NCBI GenBank assembly: GCA_036721855.1
Contig: DAIMKF010000007.1
Location: 1 to 64,000 of the forward strand
Reading direction: 5' to 3'
Length of the DNA: 64,000 nt
From: JAHDNZ01 sp036721855
Lineage (GTDB): Bacteria > Bacillota > DTU065
Shown here: positions 53,743 through 63,154 of the stretch, one piece after another
Layout of the letters: each line of letters starts with the position of its first letter
How positions within the stretch are numbered: the stretch's first letter is position 1
Made by a program: the position numbers and the translations under genes
Notes under the pieces: generated by a model
The model's database searches: none
Told to the model about the DNA's origin: nothing
What the model saw: the letters and a program-made list of their open reading frames with translations, nothing else

Positions 53743-54801
53743 TTAATTAATCACAAAAGACCAGCCATAGATATACATTCTCCCATCACTGCCAAGCAAG
53801 CGAACTGTGAGGTTGTGGTGTCCGTAAGAAATCGTTGGTGTTTCGACTACTATACGTTGTTTTTGTTGATCAAATCTAGCATCAAGCTCTTCACTTTCCA
53901 AATCAGCAAAAACCTTTTTAACCTCCAGACCGGCAGGTAGGTCTACATCGACAATAACGGTATTAGGTCTGTAATTTATAACCTGGGCTTGAGCGGGAAT
54001 AGTTTTAATAACTTCTAAAGGTGAACTACTGACTTTGTAAGCAAAATCTTGAAGGGTATCTTTGGCATAGAGCATATGTCTTTTTAGACGATAAGGATTA
54101 GGCGTAAAAGTATTAGGGCCTTCTTCAATTAAAAAGCAAGCACTAAAACCAGCCTCCTTGGCCCAAGCTTCAACTTCCTTGGTATAGGCACCATAAGGAT
54201 AGGCTAAGGCAGAGACCTGGCTTCCAAGGAAACGTTCAATTAGTTTTTTGTTTTCAACCATCTCAGTTAAAGCAGCAGCTTTATTGTTTGGTGCAAATTG
54301 ACTGAGATCAGCATGAGATATAGTGTGGGCCTGAATAGACCAGCCTTTTTGCTGCAGTTGCTTTAATTCCGGGACCGAAAGCCCACCCGGATGAGAGTAG
54401 TCTTTAATACGGTTTGAATAGATAAAAAGGGTGGCAGGCAACCGGTGTTTTTCTAAAATAGGTGCGGCATTGGTTAAGGTTTCTTGGTAGCCGTCATCAA
54501 AAGTTATTAAAACTGCTTTGGCGGGTAAGGTTTTTTCTCCGGACAGAAAAGCCATAAAACTATCAAAGTCAATCACTTGGTAACCGTTTTCCTTTAACCA
54601 GTTAAGCTGGCTATCAAACATGTAAGTGGAAACATCGATAAAAGATGGTCCTCCATCTATAATCCGATGGTAGGCAAGAACAGTAATTGTAGGGACATTG
54701 CTCTCAGGTATGGTAAACTTATATTCTTCCTGTTTACAGCCTGTAAAAAGCAAGAGGCTAAGAATTAGAACACAGATTAAAAACAGGCGGTTATTTTTCA
54801 T
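53743..54801 (-). CDS. Lipoprotein polysaccharide deacetylase (NodB/CE4 family)
   Basis: CE4 enzymes remove N- or O-acetyl groups from peptidoglycan or polysaccharides. The 352-residue protein has a lipoprotein signal (LLLFTGC, Cys22), the NodB domain with the TFDDGYQET metal-binding aspartates, the HTISH metal histidines and YPYG, and an extra C-terminal domain of about 110 residues that looks beta-rich. I choose ATG 54801; the TTG at 54807 abuts the ribosome binding site. An acetyl-esterase-like gene lies just upstream on the same strand. Confidence 0.9.
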   Translation of the reverse strand: MKNNRLFLICVLILSLLLFTGCKQEEYKFTIPESNVPTITVLAYHRIIDGGPSFIDVSTYMFDSQLNWLKENGYQVIDFDSFMAFLSGEKTLPAKAVLITFDDGYQETLTNAAPILEKHRLPATLFIYSNRIKDYSHPGGLSVPELKQLQQKGWSIQAHTISHADLSQFAPNNKAAALTEMVENKKLIERFLGSQVSALAYPYGAYTKEVEAWAKEAGFSACFLIEEGPNTFTPNPYRLKRHMLYAKDTLQDFAYKVSSSPLEVIKTIPAQAQVINYRPNTVIVDVDLPAGLEVKKVFADLESEELDARFDQQKQRIVVETPTISYGHHNLTVRLLGSDGRMYIYGWSFVIN

Positions 54802-54818
54802 ATTCAACTTCCTCTCAG

Positions 54819-55763
54819 TTAAGGTTTAAGATGAGAAAGAGCAAATTCCATAGCCTTTTGACTAAATAGATCTCCACCTCCATCATGGCCGCTAAATGGG
54901 TAGACTAATATTTTCTTGGCAGAGTTAATACGATTATAAGCAGCGAAAACAGTTTTTGGTAAGCAGACTGGATCTTGCAGACCAACAGAGACTAAAACGG
55001 GGCATTTAATATTTTCCGCTAAATTTAGGATATCGAAATAACTTAAAGTATTGAAAAAAGCCGGGGCTTTATCCGGGTAGAGTTTTAAGTATTCCATAAC
55101 TTCTTTAAGCGAGCTGTTGGAATGGAGTACGCCATATTCCATATAACACATATTGGGTACGGAGGCGATACAAAGCGATACATTTTCACTTAAGGCAGTA
55201 GTGGCTAAAGCTAGTCCCCCACCTTGTGAACCGCCTTGAACCATAATCTTGGTAGCATCTATATCAGGTAAGCTTAAAGCCAAATCTACCATTCTTAGTG
55301 CATCCACAATTATACGACGATAATAGCAGTTAAACGGGTTATCTAAATCTTGTGTCATCCAGCCGGGTACACGTCCGTTATCATACCCACTATCACCACT
55401 TTCGCCAACCTGGCCACGCAGATCAAAGGCTAAGACGGCAATACCGTTTAATAAGTAGGACGAAAAGGCAAAAGGAGAGGAAGCGTAACCTCTGTAGCCA
55501 TGGAAGAATAAAGCTAAGGGGTATTTTTTGGATTCATCTAAAGGTAACAGGTAGTAACCATAAAGTTTCGTATCGGCAAAACCCACAAGGGTCACTTTGT
55601 AGATCCTAGCATTAAGTGGGAAAGAAGTTTTTTCTAAAGAAAACTCTAAATTTTCTCGGGCCAGAGTTTTAGTTTGTTTCCAAAACTCATCAAAGTCTGC
55701 TGGCTTTTGAATTTCAGCTTGATAATTGTAGAGATCAGCAACCAATTTTTCATAAAGAAACAT
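54819..55763 (-). CDS. Acetyl xylan esterase/cephalosporin-C deacetylase-like hydrolase
   Basis: AXE1-type alpha/beta hydrolases remove acetyl groups from sugars. The 314-residue protein has PADFDEFWKQT near the start, FHGYRGYASSPF, AFDLRGQVGES, the nucleophile motif VQGGSQGGGLAL, the catalytic Asp in GLQDPVCLP and His in FSGHDGGG. No signal peptide is seen, so it acts in the cytoplasm. The ATG has TAGGAGG. The stop is 18 bases from the deacetylase start, so they share a transcript. Confidence 0.92.
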   Translation of the reverse strand: MFLYEKLVADLYNYQAEIQKPADFDEFWKQTKTLARENLEFSLEKTSFPLNARIYKVTLVGFADTKLYGYYLLPLDESKKYPLALFFHGYRGYASSPFAFSSYLLNGIAVLAFDLRGQVGESGDSGYDNGRVPGWMTQDLDNPFNCYYRRIIVDALRMVDLALSLPDIDATKIMVQGGSQGGGLALATTALSENVSLCIASVPNMCYMEYGVLHSNSSLKEVMEYLKLYPDKAPAFFNTLSYFDILNLAENIKCPVLVSVGLQDPVCLPKTVFAAYNRINSAKKILVYPFSGHDGGGDLFSQKAMEFALSHLKP

Positions 55764-55892
55764 TTAAATAACCTCCTAAATGGCTTGTATTTATTCAGAT
55801 ATATGCTTAAATGTGTTTGGTAATCTGTTTTTAATATACGCATAATAAAAACAAAGACCTTCTTTTTTGATTTCTCCCTTTAAACCTGTGTT

Positions 55893-56269
55893 TTGAACAA
55901 AGGATGGTTTATCGCTCCTTGTGGTGTTTGCGTAGTTTTTGGACAGCTACTTCATTTAGGCCCTGGATTTAGCAGTCTTTATCTCCAGCAAATAGCACAA
56001 AACCAGTATCTTTAAAAGATAAAAATACCACCGAAAACTAGGTATTAGCCTTAAATCAAGAGGTAATCAGAACATTGGTTGGCTATAGTAGACCTGTTTT
56101 CTAAGGTATCAAGATCCATGGCTTTGGTTGCAACTGCTCATTGGGGATTAATCTAAGGTGGATATTGGCTACTTGCTAGGTGGACTTAGGCTTTTATAGC
56201 AAAAAGCATAGTGCTAAAATTAATCTAAGCGTTATAACTATTGACTTGATGCTTATAGAAGTTTTTTAA
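55893..56269 (+). pseudogene. Possible decayed membrane-protein gene
   Basis: The 605-base interval 55764-56368 has no intact gene. Open codons from TTG 55893 to TAA 56015 read GWFIAPCGVCVVFGQLLHLG and SSLYLQQIAQN, which resemble the first membrane segment of a major-facilitator transporter. Further protein-like pieces, NQEVIRTLVGYSRPVF, GIKIHGFGCNCSLGINLRW and SAKINLSVITIDLMLIEVF, follow in another frame with stops. No ribosome binding site is present. Chance is possible. Confidence 0.3.
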
Positions 56270-56316
56270 TATCTTAATACATTGCGTTAGAGTTATTTAC
56301 CACGATTAATGATCAG

Positions 56317-56354
56317 AAAAAGCGAATAGATAAGTGACACTTATCTATTCGCTG
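56317..56354 (-). terminator. Intrinsic terminator of the beta-propeller gene
   Basis: A perfect 15-bp stem, AGCGAATAGATAAGT (56322-56336) with ACTTATCTATTCGCT (56340-56354), loop GAC. Read on the minus strand it is followed by TTTTC. Confidence 0.88.
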
Positions 56355-56368
56355 AATAAGTTTAGTTG

Positions 56369-57238
56369 TTATTTACTGTAACCTCTTACCAGACCACCAA
56401 TATTAGATTGCTCTTCAACGATAAATAGTCTTGAACCATCCTTGGTAACCGCTATACCGCCAATATTGGATGTAATTCCAAGTTCAGCACGTGAAAGTTC
56501 AGTAACCTTACCATTTTCCCAAATGGAAACAGCTACAGTAGGATTAGAGTAGTGAGAAACATAAATTCTACCGGCATCATCGGCTGCAACTGCATGACCA
56601 GATGTATCTAAGGAGGCAAGCTTGGTTACTTTACCGGTAGCTAAATCGATCTTATAAAGGATGGAGTTGCCAAAATCAACTGCATAAATATTACCATTTT
56701 TAATACAGGGCAGGCGAATATCACCGACATCGGCCCAGCCAGAATTAGCCCATTTGGTATCGAGATCTATTTCGCCTTTATAAAACTTTAATTTGTAAAT
56801 TCCGCCGTCACCTTTGCGATCACCGGCATAGATGTTGCCATCTTTATCAACAACAAGGCCTTCACAGTCGACAATACCAAAGTCTTCGATCAGATAGGTT
56901 TCTACATGAAAAAGCTCGGAATCAAATTGATAAATTTCCAAGACATCGCTACCGGGAGCATAGACATCGCCTTTTTCATTGACATAAACTGCTTTTGCCC
57001 AAGCACCGGCATTAAAATCGGTTAAGTTTACTTCATCTAATAGGTCACCGTATTTGCTATCAAAGGATATAACCTTCCTATCACGTATGGCACCTACATA
57101 AAAAATTTTTTCATCAGGACTTAAGGATATACCACGAGCGGTTTCACCGACCGGAACTTCTAAGTCCTCTTTATAGGCCATAGCAGGTACAACACTTACA
57201 ATTAAAAGTACAATAAATAACAAGGTGAACCTTTTCAT
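56369..57238 (-). CDS. Secreted NHL/SMP-30-like beta-propeller protein
   Basis: The 289-residue protein has a signal peptide (LLFIVLLIVSVVPAMA-Y, cleavage near 21) and then repeating segments of the form GNIYAGD, GNIYAVD, GRIYVSH and GSRLFIVEE, giving about five to six propeller blades. Such proteins bind partners or have lactonase-like activity; the function here is unknown. The ATG has GGAGGGGG upstream. The gene stands alone with its own terminator, flanked by two gene-poor intervals. Confidence 0.82.
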   Translation of the reverse strand: MKRFTLLFIVLLIVSVVPAMAYKEDLEVPVGETARGISLSPDEKIFYVGAIRDRKVISFDSKYGDLLDEVNLTDFNAGAWAKAVYVNEKGDVYAPGSDVLEIYQFDSELFHVETYLIEDFGIVDCEGLVVDKDGNIYAGDRKGDGGIYKLKFYKGEIDLDTKWANSGWADVGDIRLPCIKNGNIYAVDFGNSILYKIDLATGKVTKLASLDTSGHAVAADDAGRIYVSHYSNPTVAVSIWENGKVTELSRAELGITSNIGGIAVTKDGSRLFIVEEQSNIGGLVRGYSK

Positions 57239-57487
57239 ACTAATCCCCCTCCAAACATTTAATTTGTTAAGGTTCTGTTAAGGAATTCTGGTCCTGAACT
57301 ATTTTTCCTGCTTAGAAATGTAGTTCTTCAAAGAAAAGGGGCTTTTTATAAGAGTTATAAAGTACTTTACTTCTAAATAAAAGGAAGTTATTTATTTAAC
57401 TGGAAATAAATAGGTAAGGATATAACCGTTAAACATAAAATTCAATTAAAAAAATAGATAAGCATAATGATTTGGTTTATATGTGTT

Positions 57488-57909
57488 AGGCATTGGTGGA
57501 TTATTGTTATCTCATATGCTATTAATTATTGTTAAGTTCTTTCCAAATGGCTCTAGGATCGAATCCTTCTTCCGTTTTTTATTACGGTTTCTATTTTGTT
57601 ACATTTTTTACCCCATCTGAAGTTTCAATAGATATACTGATAACAGAATTCAAACCTGAAGAGATAATTTTATTAGAAGACATAGTAAACTGAATACCGT
57701 AGGAAAGTTGCAATGTTATTCTTGACAGCAGTCGATACAATTGCTGTAGATATCACCTTTTTAAACCAAAGTAAAAAAGCTATGGCCAATACTCCACCTG
57801 CTAAGGCATGTAATAAATAACTTAGTATTATGTTGTGTTCTTATTGGTGAGATTTACCCCAAGGTAGTAAAAAAAACTTGACTCAGGTGTGTGTTTCAGG
57901 CATTGGTGG
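57488..57909. repeat. 12-base direct repeats flanking a 398-base gene-poor stretch
   Basis: AGGCATTGGTGG occurs at 57488-57499 and 57898-57909 in the same direction. The stretch between holds the decayed coding sequence described at 57522-57838. No terminal inverted repeats were seen. Confidence 0.5.
57522..57838 (-). pseudogene. Possible decayed gene in the interval before cdaA
   Basis: In the 787-base interval 57239-58025 the minus strand has adjoining protein-like pieces in shifting frames: ILSYLLHALAGGVLAIAFLLW (a membrane segment), LSYGIQFTMSSNK with GLNSVISISIETSDGVKNV, and KTEEGFDPRAIWKELNNN ending at TAA 57522. Stops and a frame change separate them and no start is clear. I do not recognise the family. 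Two small overlapping genes are the alternative. Confidence 0.3.
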
Positions 57910-57941
57910 TATTTACCGGCTGCTTTTTTCCCTGTCAATAT

Positions 57942-57969
57942 TTAATTAATCTCTCTCTAGTGATAAAAT
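57942..57969 (+). promoter_or_regulatory. Possible promoter of cdaA-cdaR-glmM
   Basis: TTAATT (57942-57947), 16 bases, TAAAAT (57964-57969). The -35 is poor but the position fits the operon start. Confidence 0.4.
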
Positions 57970-58025
57970 AGAGAAAACATCAACTTTGGTAGCTAGAATT
58001 GCTTAGCTTGCCGGGAGGTATTAGC

Positions 58026-58844
58026 ATGTTAAGCGTTTTTCAAAATATTGGGCTTTTAGACATTATTGATATTTTATTAGTAGCAGCTGTGGTCTACCGG
58101 ACAATGCTGTTTATTAAAGGAACCAGAGCTGTTTCACTTATTAAAGGTGTAGCCATTATTTTTGTAGCTAGTATTTTAAGTAAACTTTTAGGTTTCAAGA
58201 CCGTAAACTGGCTTATACAGCAACTGGTGACACTTTTTTTAGTCGCTTTGCCAATTGTTTTTTACCCTGAACTGAGAAAAACACTTGAGCGATTAGGAAG
58301 AGGCAACTTCTTTCAAAAAGATGAACGTTTTAATATCTTTGAGCGAGGGCAGTCCCAAAAAGCAGTAGGTGAAATTGTTAAAGCAGCAGAGAAATTCTCA
58401 GAGCAGGGTATAGGTGCCTTAATTGTGCTTAAACAAGATAGCGGTCTTATGGAGTATGTCGAAACAGGAACTTTGATTGATGCCCTTGTAAACGCAGCTA
58501 TGCTGGAAACTATTTTCTTTCCCAACTCAGCTTTGCATGATGGTGCAGTTATTATTGAAGGAGATAGAATCATTGCTGCCGGCTGCCTATTGCCACTTTC
58601 AGATAACCTTGATCTGTCCAGAGAACTTGGCACAAGACACAGAGCGGCAGTTGGTCTTTCTGAACTATCAGATGCTCTAGTTGTTGTTGTCTCCGAGGAA
58701 ACAGGTAGTATCTCTTTAGCTGAAGATGGCAAACTGCAACGTTATCTAACTCCCAAGCAGCTACAAGAAAGACTGCTATCCAATAGAAAACCTATAGAAC
58801 GTTTCTGGCCCTTTGGACGGGAGGGAAAGAAGCATGAAGATTAG
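58026..58844 (+). CDS. cdaA: Diadenylate cyclase CdaA
   Basis: CdaA makes cyclic di-AMP from two ATP at the membrane. The 272-residue protein has three N-terminal membrane segments (about 8-90) and a DAC domain with the catalytic DGA motif in LHDGAVIIEGDRI and the RHR motif in GTRHRAAVGLSE. ATG 58026 is seven bases after GGGAGG. It overlaps cdaR by eleven bases; the cdaA-cdaR-glmM operon is conserved in Firmicutes. A matching c-di-AMP phosphodiesterase gene lies at 29.9-32.0 kb. Confidence 0.97.
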   Translation: MLSVFQNIGLLDIIDILLVAAVVYRTMLFIKGTRAVSLIKGVAIIFVASILSKLLGFKTVNWLIQQLVTLFLVALPIVFYPELRKTLERLGRGNFFQKDERFNIFERGQSQKAVGEIVKAAEKFSEQGIGALIVLKQDSGLMEYVETGTLIDALVNAAMLETIFFPNSALHDGAVIIEGDRIIAAGCLLPLSDNLDLSRELGTRHRAAVGLSELSDALVVVVSEETGSISLAEDGKLQRYLTPKQLQERLLSNRKPIERFWPFGREGKKHED

Positions 58845-59757
58845 AATTAATAATACTGATTTATATTTAAGAGTTTTATCTTTAGTGATAGCAATTATCT
58901 TTTGGATCTTTGCCCAACAAAACATGCAGGTTCCTAATATTAGTGAAAAGGAACAATATCAAAGAATTATGAAGGACGTTGTGTTTAAAGATCTTAAAGA
59001 AGGAACTATGATTACATCTCCTGTTCCGGAAGTTTTTGTCGAGATTTCGGGTTCATTTTGGGCTCTCAATCAGAAGCAGGATGAAATCCTGGTTTATGCA
59101 AGCTTAGAAAAGAAAAGTTCGGGAAAACACAGCGTTAAAGTCACGGTAAAGGCTCCCGAGGGTATTAACATAATTCAATATTATCCAGAAGAAATTGATG
59201 TTAGAGTGGAGAAAAAAATAAGCAAAGAGTTACAGATCGAGCCTTTATATACGGGAAGTTTAGCTTTAGAATATAAGATTGAAAATATTGCTATTGAGCC
59301 TCAAAAAGTAACTTTAAGTGGGCCTGAATCTATAATTAACTTAGCTAATAAAGCCAATATCTTAATAGATATGTCTAAAACAAAACCGGGGCAGTATAAG
59401 AAAGACCTGCCTATTCATATTAAAACCAAGGATGACCAAACAATTAAGGACCTCGAGACTGACCCCCAATTTGCTGAAGTTAATTGGCAGGTAATAAGAC
59501 AAGAAGGAGAAAAAGTCAAAGTTGCAGTAAACCTGGTAGAAAAAAATACTGATTTAGATATAAAAATTACTCCTGAGGAAGTATTGGTTTTTGGCAATAA
59601 AAACAAAATTGATACGATTTATACAGAACCAGTAGAACTAAACAAATTACCATATACAGGAGAGATAGATTTAAAAGCGCCTGCTGGTGTCGGAATTTGG
59701 CCTAAAAAAGTTCAAATAAGGGTGGAGAAAAAAAAGGCTGTTGAGGGGGAAAACTAA
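58834..59757 (+). CDS. cdaR: CdaA regulator CdaR (YbbR-domain protein)
   Basis: CdaR is an exported partner that modulates CdaA. The 307-residue protein has one N-terminal membrane segment (about 10-26, YLRVLSLVIAIIFWIFAQQN) and three YbbR repeats in the outer part, each with a segment like PEGINIIQYYPEEIDVRVEKK. ATG 58834 follows GGGAGGG and overlaps cdaA. It shares one base with glmM. Confidence 0.93.
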   Translation: MKIRINNTDLYLRVLSLVIAIIFWIFAQQNMQVPNISEKEQYQRIMKDVVFKDLKEGTMITSPVPEVFVEISGSFWALNQKQDEILVYASLEKKSSGKHSVKVTVKAPEGINIIQYYPEEIDVRVEKKISKELQIEPLYTGSLALEYKIENIAIEPQKVTLSGPESIINLANKANILIDMSKTKPGQYKKDLPIHIKTKDDQTIKDLETDPQFAEVNWQVIRQEGEKVKVAVNLVEKNTDLDIKITPEEVLVFGNKNKIDTIYTEPVELNKLPYTGEIDLKAPAGVGIWPKKVQIRVEKKKAVEGEN

Positions 59758-61115
59758 TGGCTAGGTTTTTTGGTACAGATGGGGTCCGTGGCATTGCTAA
59801 TAGCCAGTTGACTCCAGAAATAGTAATGAGACTCGGTCGTGCAGCCGGGTATCTAGCAGTAAAAGAAGGCCATGGTAAGGTACTAGTTGGCAGAGATACA
59901 AGACTATCGGGTGAAATGCTATCAGCTGCATTGATGGCAGGGATAACTAGTTCTGGTGCTGATGTTTATGATTTAGGGATCATTCCTACTCCTGCTGTAG
60001 CTTATATGTGTCGCATTTTAGAAGCAGATTTTGGGGCTGTTATTTCTGCTTCGCACAATCCTTTTGATGACAATGGGGTTAAATTCTTTGATAAAGATGG
60101 TTTTAAACTCTCAGACGAGCAGGAAGATAAAATCGCAGCCTTTATAGTAGATAACAAAGGCAATCCTGTCGCTGACAATCTGCCTCGTCCAACCGGGGCA
60201 GAGATCGGGCGTCTATTAAAGATCGATGAAGCGAAAGATATATATGATGATTATGTAATCAAAACAGCAAACTTTTCTTTGACGAGGTATAAGATTGTTT
60301 TGGATTGTGCCAACGGAGCCGCCTATGAGATTGCTCCAAAGATACTAGAAAGTTTAGGCGCGGAGTTAATTCTTATCAATGCTGATCCTAATGGCAAAAA
60401 CATTAATCAAAGTTGTGGCTCAACTCATCCAGATCAGTTAAAAGAAGCAGTAATTAGATCAGGAGCGCATTTGGGTATTGCTTACGATGGTGATGCCGAT
60501 AGGGTTATCTTTGTGGATGAAAAGGGCGAACTAGTCGATGGTGACCATCAAATGGCCATTGTAGCTTTGGATATGCTAGAAAGAGAGGAATTACCTAATA
60601 AAGGTATTGTGGTTACAGTCTATTCTAATTTAGGTCTAAAAGATGTTATCAGCAAACACGGCGGAGTAGTGCATATAACTAACAACGGAGATCGCTACGT
60701 GCTTCAGGAGATGCGAAGAAATAACCTGGTCTTGGGTGGAGAACAGTCGGGACATCTAATCTATCTTAAATATAATTCCACCGGAGATGGTTTAATCTCA
60801 ACCATAAGACTTTTGGATGTTCTGATTAGAAAAAAGATGCCTCTTTCCGAACTTTCTGCTCAAATGCCGACATTTCCACAGCTGCTAGTTAATGTCAGGG
60901 TTAAAGATAAAGAGAAGATAATGGAATCTGATTTAGTAAAGCAGGCTATACGTAAAGCTTCGGAAGAATTAGGCAAAGAAGGACGCTTGTTTGTCCGGCC
61001 TTCAGGTACAGAATCTCTGGTTAGAGTGATGGGCGAGGCCAAAGATAGCGTTTTAGTCAGGAAGTTAGTCAATGAAGTTGCCGCAGCAATAGCTTCGGTT
61101 GATCAAGAGGCTTAA
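59757..61115 (+). CDS. glmM: Phosphoglucosamine mutase
   Basis: GlmM converts glucosamine-6-phosphate to glucosamine-1-phosphate for cell-wall precursors. The 452-residue protein begins ARFFGTDGVRGIAN and has the phosphoserine motif ISASHNPFDDNG, the metal loop DGDADRVIF, the sugar loop GGEQSGH and the phosphate-binding RPSGTESLVRVM. It starts at the cdaR stop. glmS, which often follows glmM, is absent. A terminator follows. Confidence 0.98.
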   Translation: MARFFGTDGVRGIANSQLTPEIVMRLGRAAGYLAVKEGHGKVLVGRDTRLSGEMLSAALMAGITSSGADVYDLGIIPTPAVAYMCRILEADFGAVISASHNPFDDNGVKFFDKDGFKLSDEQEDKIAAFIVDNKGNPVADNLPRPTGAEIGRLLKIDEAKDIYDDYVIKTANFSLTRYKIVLDCANGAAYEIAPKILESLGAELILINADPNGKNINQSCGSTHPDQLKEAVIRSGAHLGIAYDGDADRVIFVDEKGELVDGDHQMAIVALDMLEREELPNKGIVVTVYSNLGLKDVISKHGGVVHITNNGDRYVLQEMRRNNLVLGGEQSGHLIYLKYNSTGDGLISTIRLLDVLIRKKMPLSELSAQMPTFPQLLVNVRVKDKEKIMESDLVKQAIRKASEELGKEGRLFVRPSGTESLVRVMGEAKDSVLVRKLVNEVAAAIASVDQEA

Positions 61116-61129
61116 TAGTTAGCAGGCGG

Positions 61130-61154
61130 GCTTAAAACTTGCCTGCTAGTTTTT
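61130..61154 (+). terminator. Intrinsic terminator after glmM
   Basis: TAGCAGGC (61130-61137) pairs with GCCTGCTA (61141-61148) and extends to GTTTTT. The stem's three-base loop can widen if the base pairs of its apex open. Confidence 0.8.
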
Positions 61155-61248
61155 AATATTAACAGGAACATAAACATAGAAAGAGAATAAGTTGTTTATT
61201 AACTGTCTCTAAAACCAAAGCTTTAGTGGGGAAAAAGGTGAAATAATA

Positions 61249-61629
61249 ATGGAGATCCTTGGCCTTGGTGTTGACCTGGTTGAAATAGAGAGGTTTAGAA
61301 AAAAGATAAGTGCTAGATTTTTAACCCGGGTTTTTGCTGAGGAAGAACTAGATTATGTTAAAACAAAAAAAGACCCAATTCCATCTCTGGCAGTACGTTT
61401 TGCGGCTAAGGAAGCTCTAATAAAAGCGTTTGGCTGGACTTTGTTTGGGCAAAGATTAAAAGATATAGTAATTATTAAAGAAGAAAGTAGGCCACCATAT
61501 ATCAAACTCAAGGGAACAGCTAAAATTAAAGCCCAAAAAAAAGGATCTGGCAAGATCTTTGTTAGCCTTTCTCACACCGAGAGTATGGCCCTAGCACAGG
61601 TTATTGTTATTGGTGGTGAAGATAAATGA
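61249..61629 (+). CDS. acpS: Holo-[acyl-carrier-protein] synthase
   Basis: AcpS attaches 4'-phosphopantetheine to acyl carrier protein. The 126-residue protein has GLGVDLVEIERF at the start, the metal-binding RFAAKEALIKAFG and ISLSHTESMA-type VSLSHTESMALA. The ATG is preceded by AAAGGTGA. It overlaps nnr by four bases; acpS-nnr-alr is a common Firmicute arrangement. Confidence 0.97.
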   Translation: MEILGLGVDLVEIERFRKKISARFLTRVFAEEELDYVKTKKDPIPSLAVRFAAKEALIKAFGWTLFGQRLKDIVIIKEESRPPYIKLKGTAKIKAQKKGSGKIFVSLSHTESMALAQVIVIGGEDK

Positions 61630-63125
61630 AGTTAGTCTCTAGAGACCAGATGCAAAAGATCGATCTATGTACCCAAAAAGAATACGGCTTATCTAGCCTG
61701 GTTTTAATGGAACAAGCCGGAGAAAGAGCGACGACCCTTCTTTTGGATAAGTTTGGGAAAAATGCTCGCTATCTTATTTTGGTAGGGTGTGGCAATAATG
61801 GTGGCGATGCTTTAGTTGTGGCTAGAAGATTAAAGCTACAGGGTGGAAGTGTCTACACTTATCTAGTGGGAAACCGAAATAAGCTTACGCCGGAATCAAA
61901 AACCAATCTTTCCATCTTTGAAAAACTAGGCGGAGAAGTGAATGAACTACCACAAAATGACAAACAATTTCAAATGGATATAATGGCAGCTGATGTAGTT
62001 GTCGATGGTTTAATAGGTATAGGAGCCAAAGGCGATCTACAAGAACCATTTTTAGGGGTAGCCAAAACCGTCAATGAATCTTTAACTAAAGTAATAGCCC
62101 TTGATATTCCTACAGGGGTTGATGCCACTAGCGGTCAAATTCTAAAAGAAGCCATCAAAGCCGACTATACCCTAACCTTTGGCCTGCCTAAATTAGGTCT
62201 GTATCTTTATCCCGGAGCAAGTTATGCAGGTAAAATCATAGTTGAACAGCTTTCTTTCCCACCACAACTCTTAGAAGACAATAATCTTAGAGGACATGTT
62301 ACGGAGATTAAGGATCTGGCTTTGTTAAAAAGGCCTCAAGATAGTCATAAAGGCACCTTTGGTAAAGGCCTGCTCTTAGCAGGTTCGGCCGGTATGTGTG
62401 GTGCAGCAGCATTTTGTGGAGAAGCAGCTTTAAGAACAGGTGCCGGAGTGGTACAAGCTGTAGTTAAAAAAGAGCTATTCCCCATTTTCCAGCAGCTAGT
62501 ACCGGAAATGATACTTAGCGAATATAAACCGGACGCGGAGTTTGATCTTTCAAGTTTTAACTGTCTCATGATAGGCCCGGGTTGGGGCCTTTCCAAAGAA
62601 AATGCCATAGTATTAAATGAAATATTAAACCTTGCAGCTCAAAAAGAACTGCCTGTAGTGCTAGATGCGGATGCCTTGGCTCTTTTAGCAAAAGAAGAGA
62701 TTGCTGTTAAAGGACAGCTAATCCTTACTCCCCACCCTGGTGAGATGAGTAGGTTGACTGAGCAAAACATTGAAGATCTACTTCAAGATCGCATCGGCTG
62801 TAGTCTGGCACTGGCTAAAAAGACCGGTGCGGCAGTAATCTTAAAAGGAGCCCATACAATTACAGCCTTAAGTGACGGTAACTTTTATCTAAATCCAACC
62901 GGGAATGCCGGTATGGCCACAGCTGGCTCGGGAGATGTTCTTACAGGTATCATCGGCGGTATTTTAATGCAGGGAGTCCCTCTTAGTTTGGCAGCTCTAT
63001 CCGGAGTTTATCTTCATGGTCTAGCTGGTGATTTGGCGAAGGATAGCTTAGGCAGTCGTTCACTTTTAGCTCGGGATATAATAAACTTTATTCCTGAGGC
63101 CCTAAAAAAAGTCTATGGTGATTAA
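61626..63125 (+). CDS. nnr: Bifunctional NAD(P)H-hydrate repair enzyme Nnr
   Basis: Nnr repairs hydrated NADH and NADPH. The 499-residue protein has the N-terminal YjeF epimerase domain (about 1-215, GCGNNGGDALVVARRLK and IGIGAKGDLQEPF) and the C-terminal ribokinase-like dehydratase domain (about 235-495, GKGLLLAGSAGMCGAA, LTPHPGEMSRL, LKGAHTI and AGSGDVLTGIIGGIL). ATG 61626 overlaps the acpS stop. Confidence 0.97.
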   Translation: MKLVSRDQMQKIDLCTQKEYGLSSLVLMEQAGERATTLLLDKFGKNARYLILVGCGNNGGDALVVARRLKLQGGSVYTYLVGNRNKLTPESKTNLSIFEKLGGEVNELPQNDKQFQMDIMAADVVVDGLIGIGAKGDLQEPFLGVAKTVNESLTKVIALDIPTGVDATSGQILKEAIKADYTLTFGLPKLGLYLYPGASYAGKIIVEQLSFPPQLLEDNNLRGHVTEIKDLALLKRPQDSHKGTFGKGLLLAGSAGMCGAAAFCGEAALRTGAGVVQAVVKKELFPIFQQLVPEMILSEYKPDAEFDLSSFNCLMIGPGWGLSKENAIVLNEILNLAAQKELPVVLDADALALLAKEEIAVKGQLILTPHPGEMSRLTEQNIEDLLQDRIGCSLALAKKTGAAVILKGAHTITALSDGNFYLNPTGNAGMATAGSGDVLTGIIGGILMQGVPLSLAALSGVYLHGLAGDLAKDSLGSRSLLARDIINFIPEALKKVYGD

Positions 63126-63154
63126 GATAGCAAAATATTAGGTGGCTGATGTTA

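Noticed and set aside
61116..61248. glmS gene or glmS ribozyme after glmM
   Set aside because: Only a terminator and short AT-rich spacer are present before acpS.
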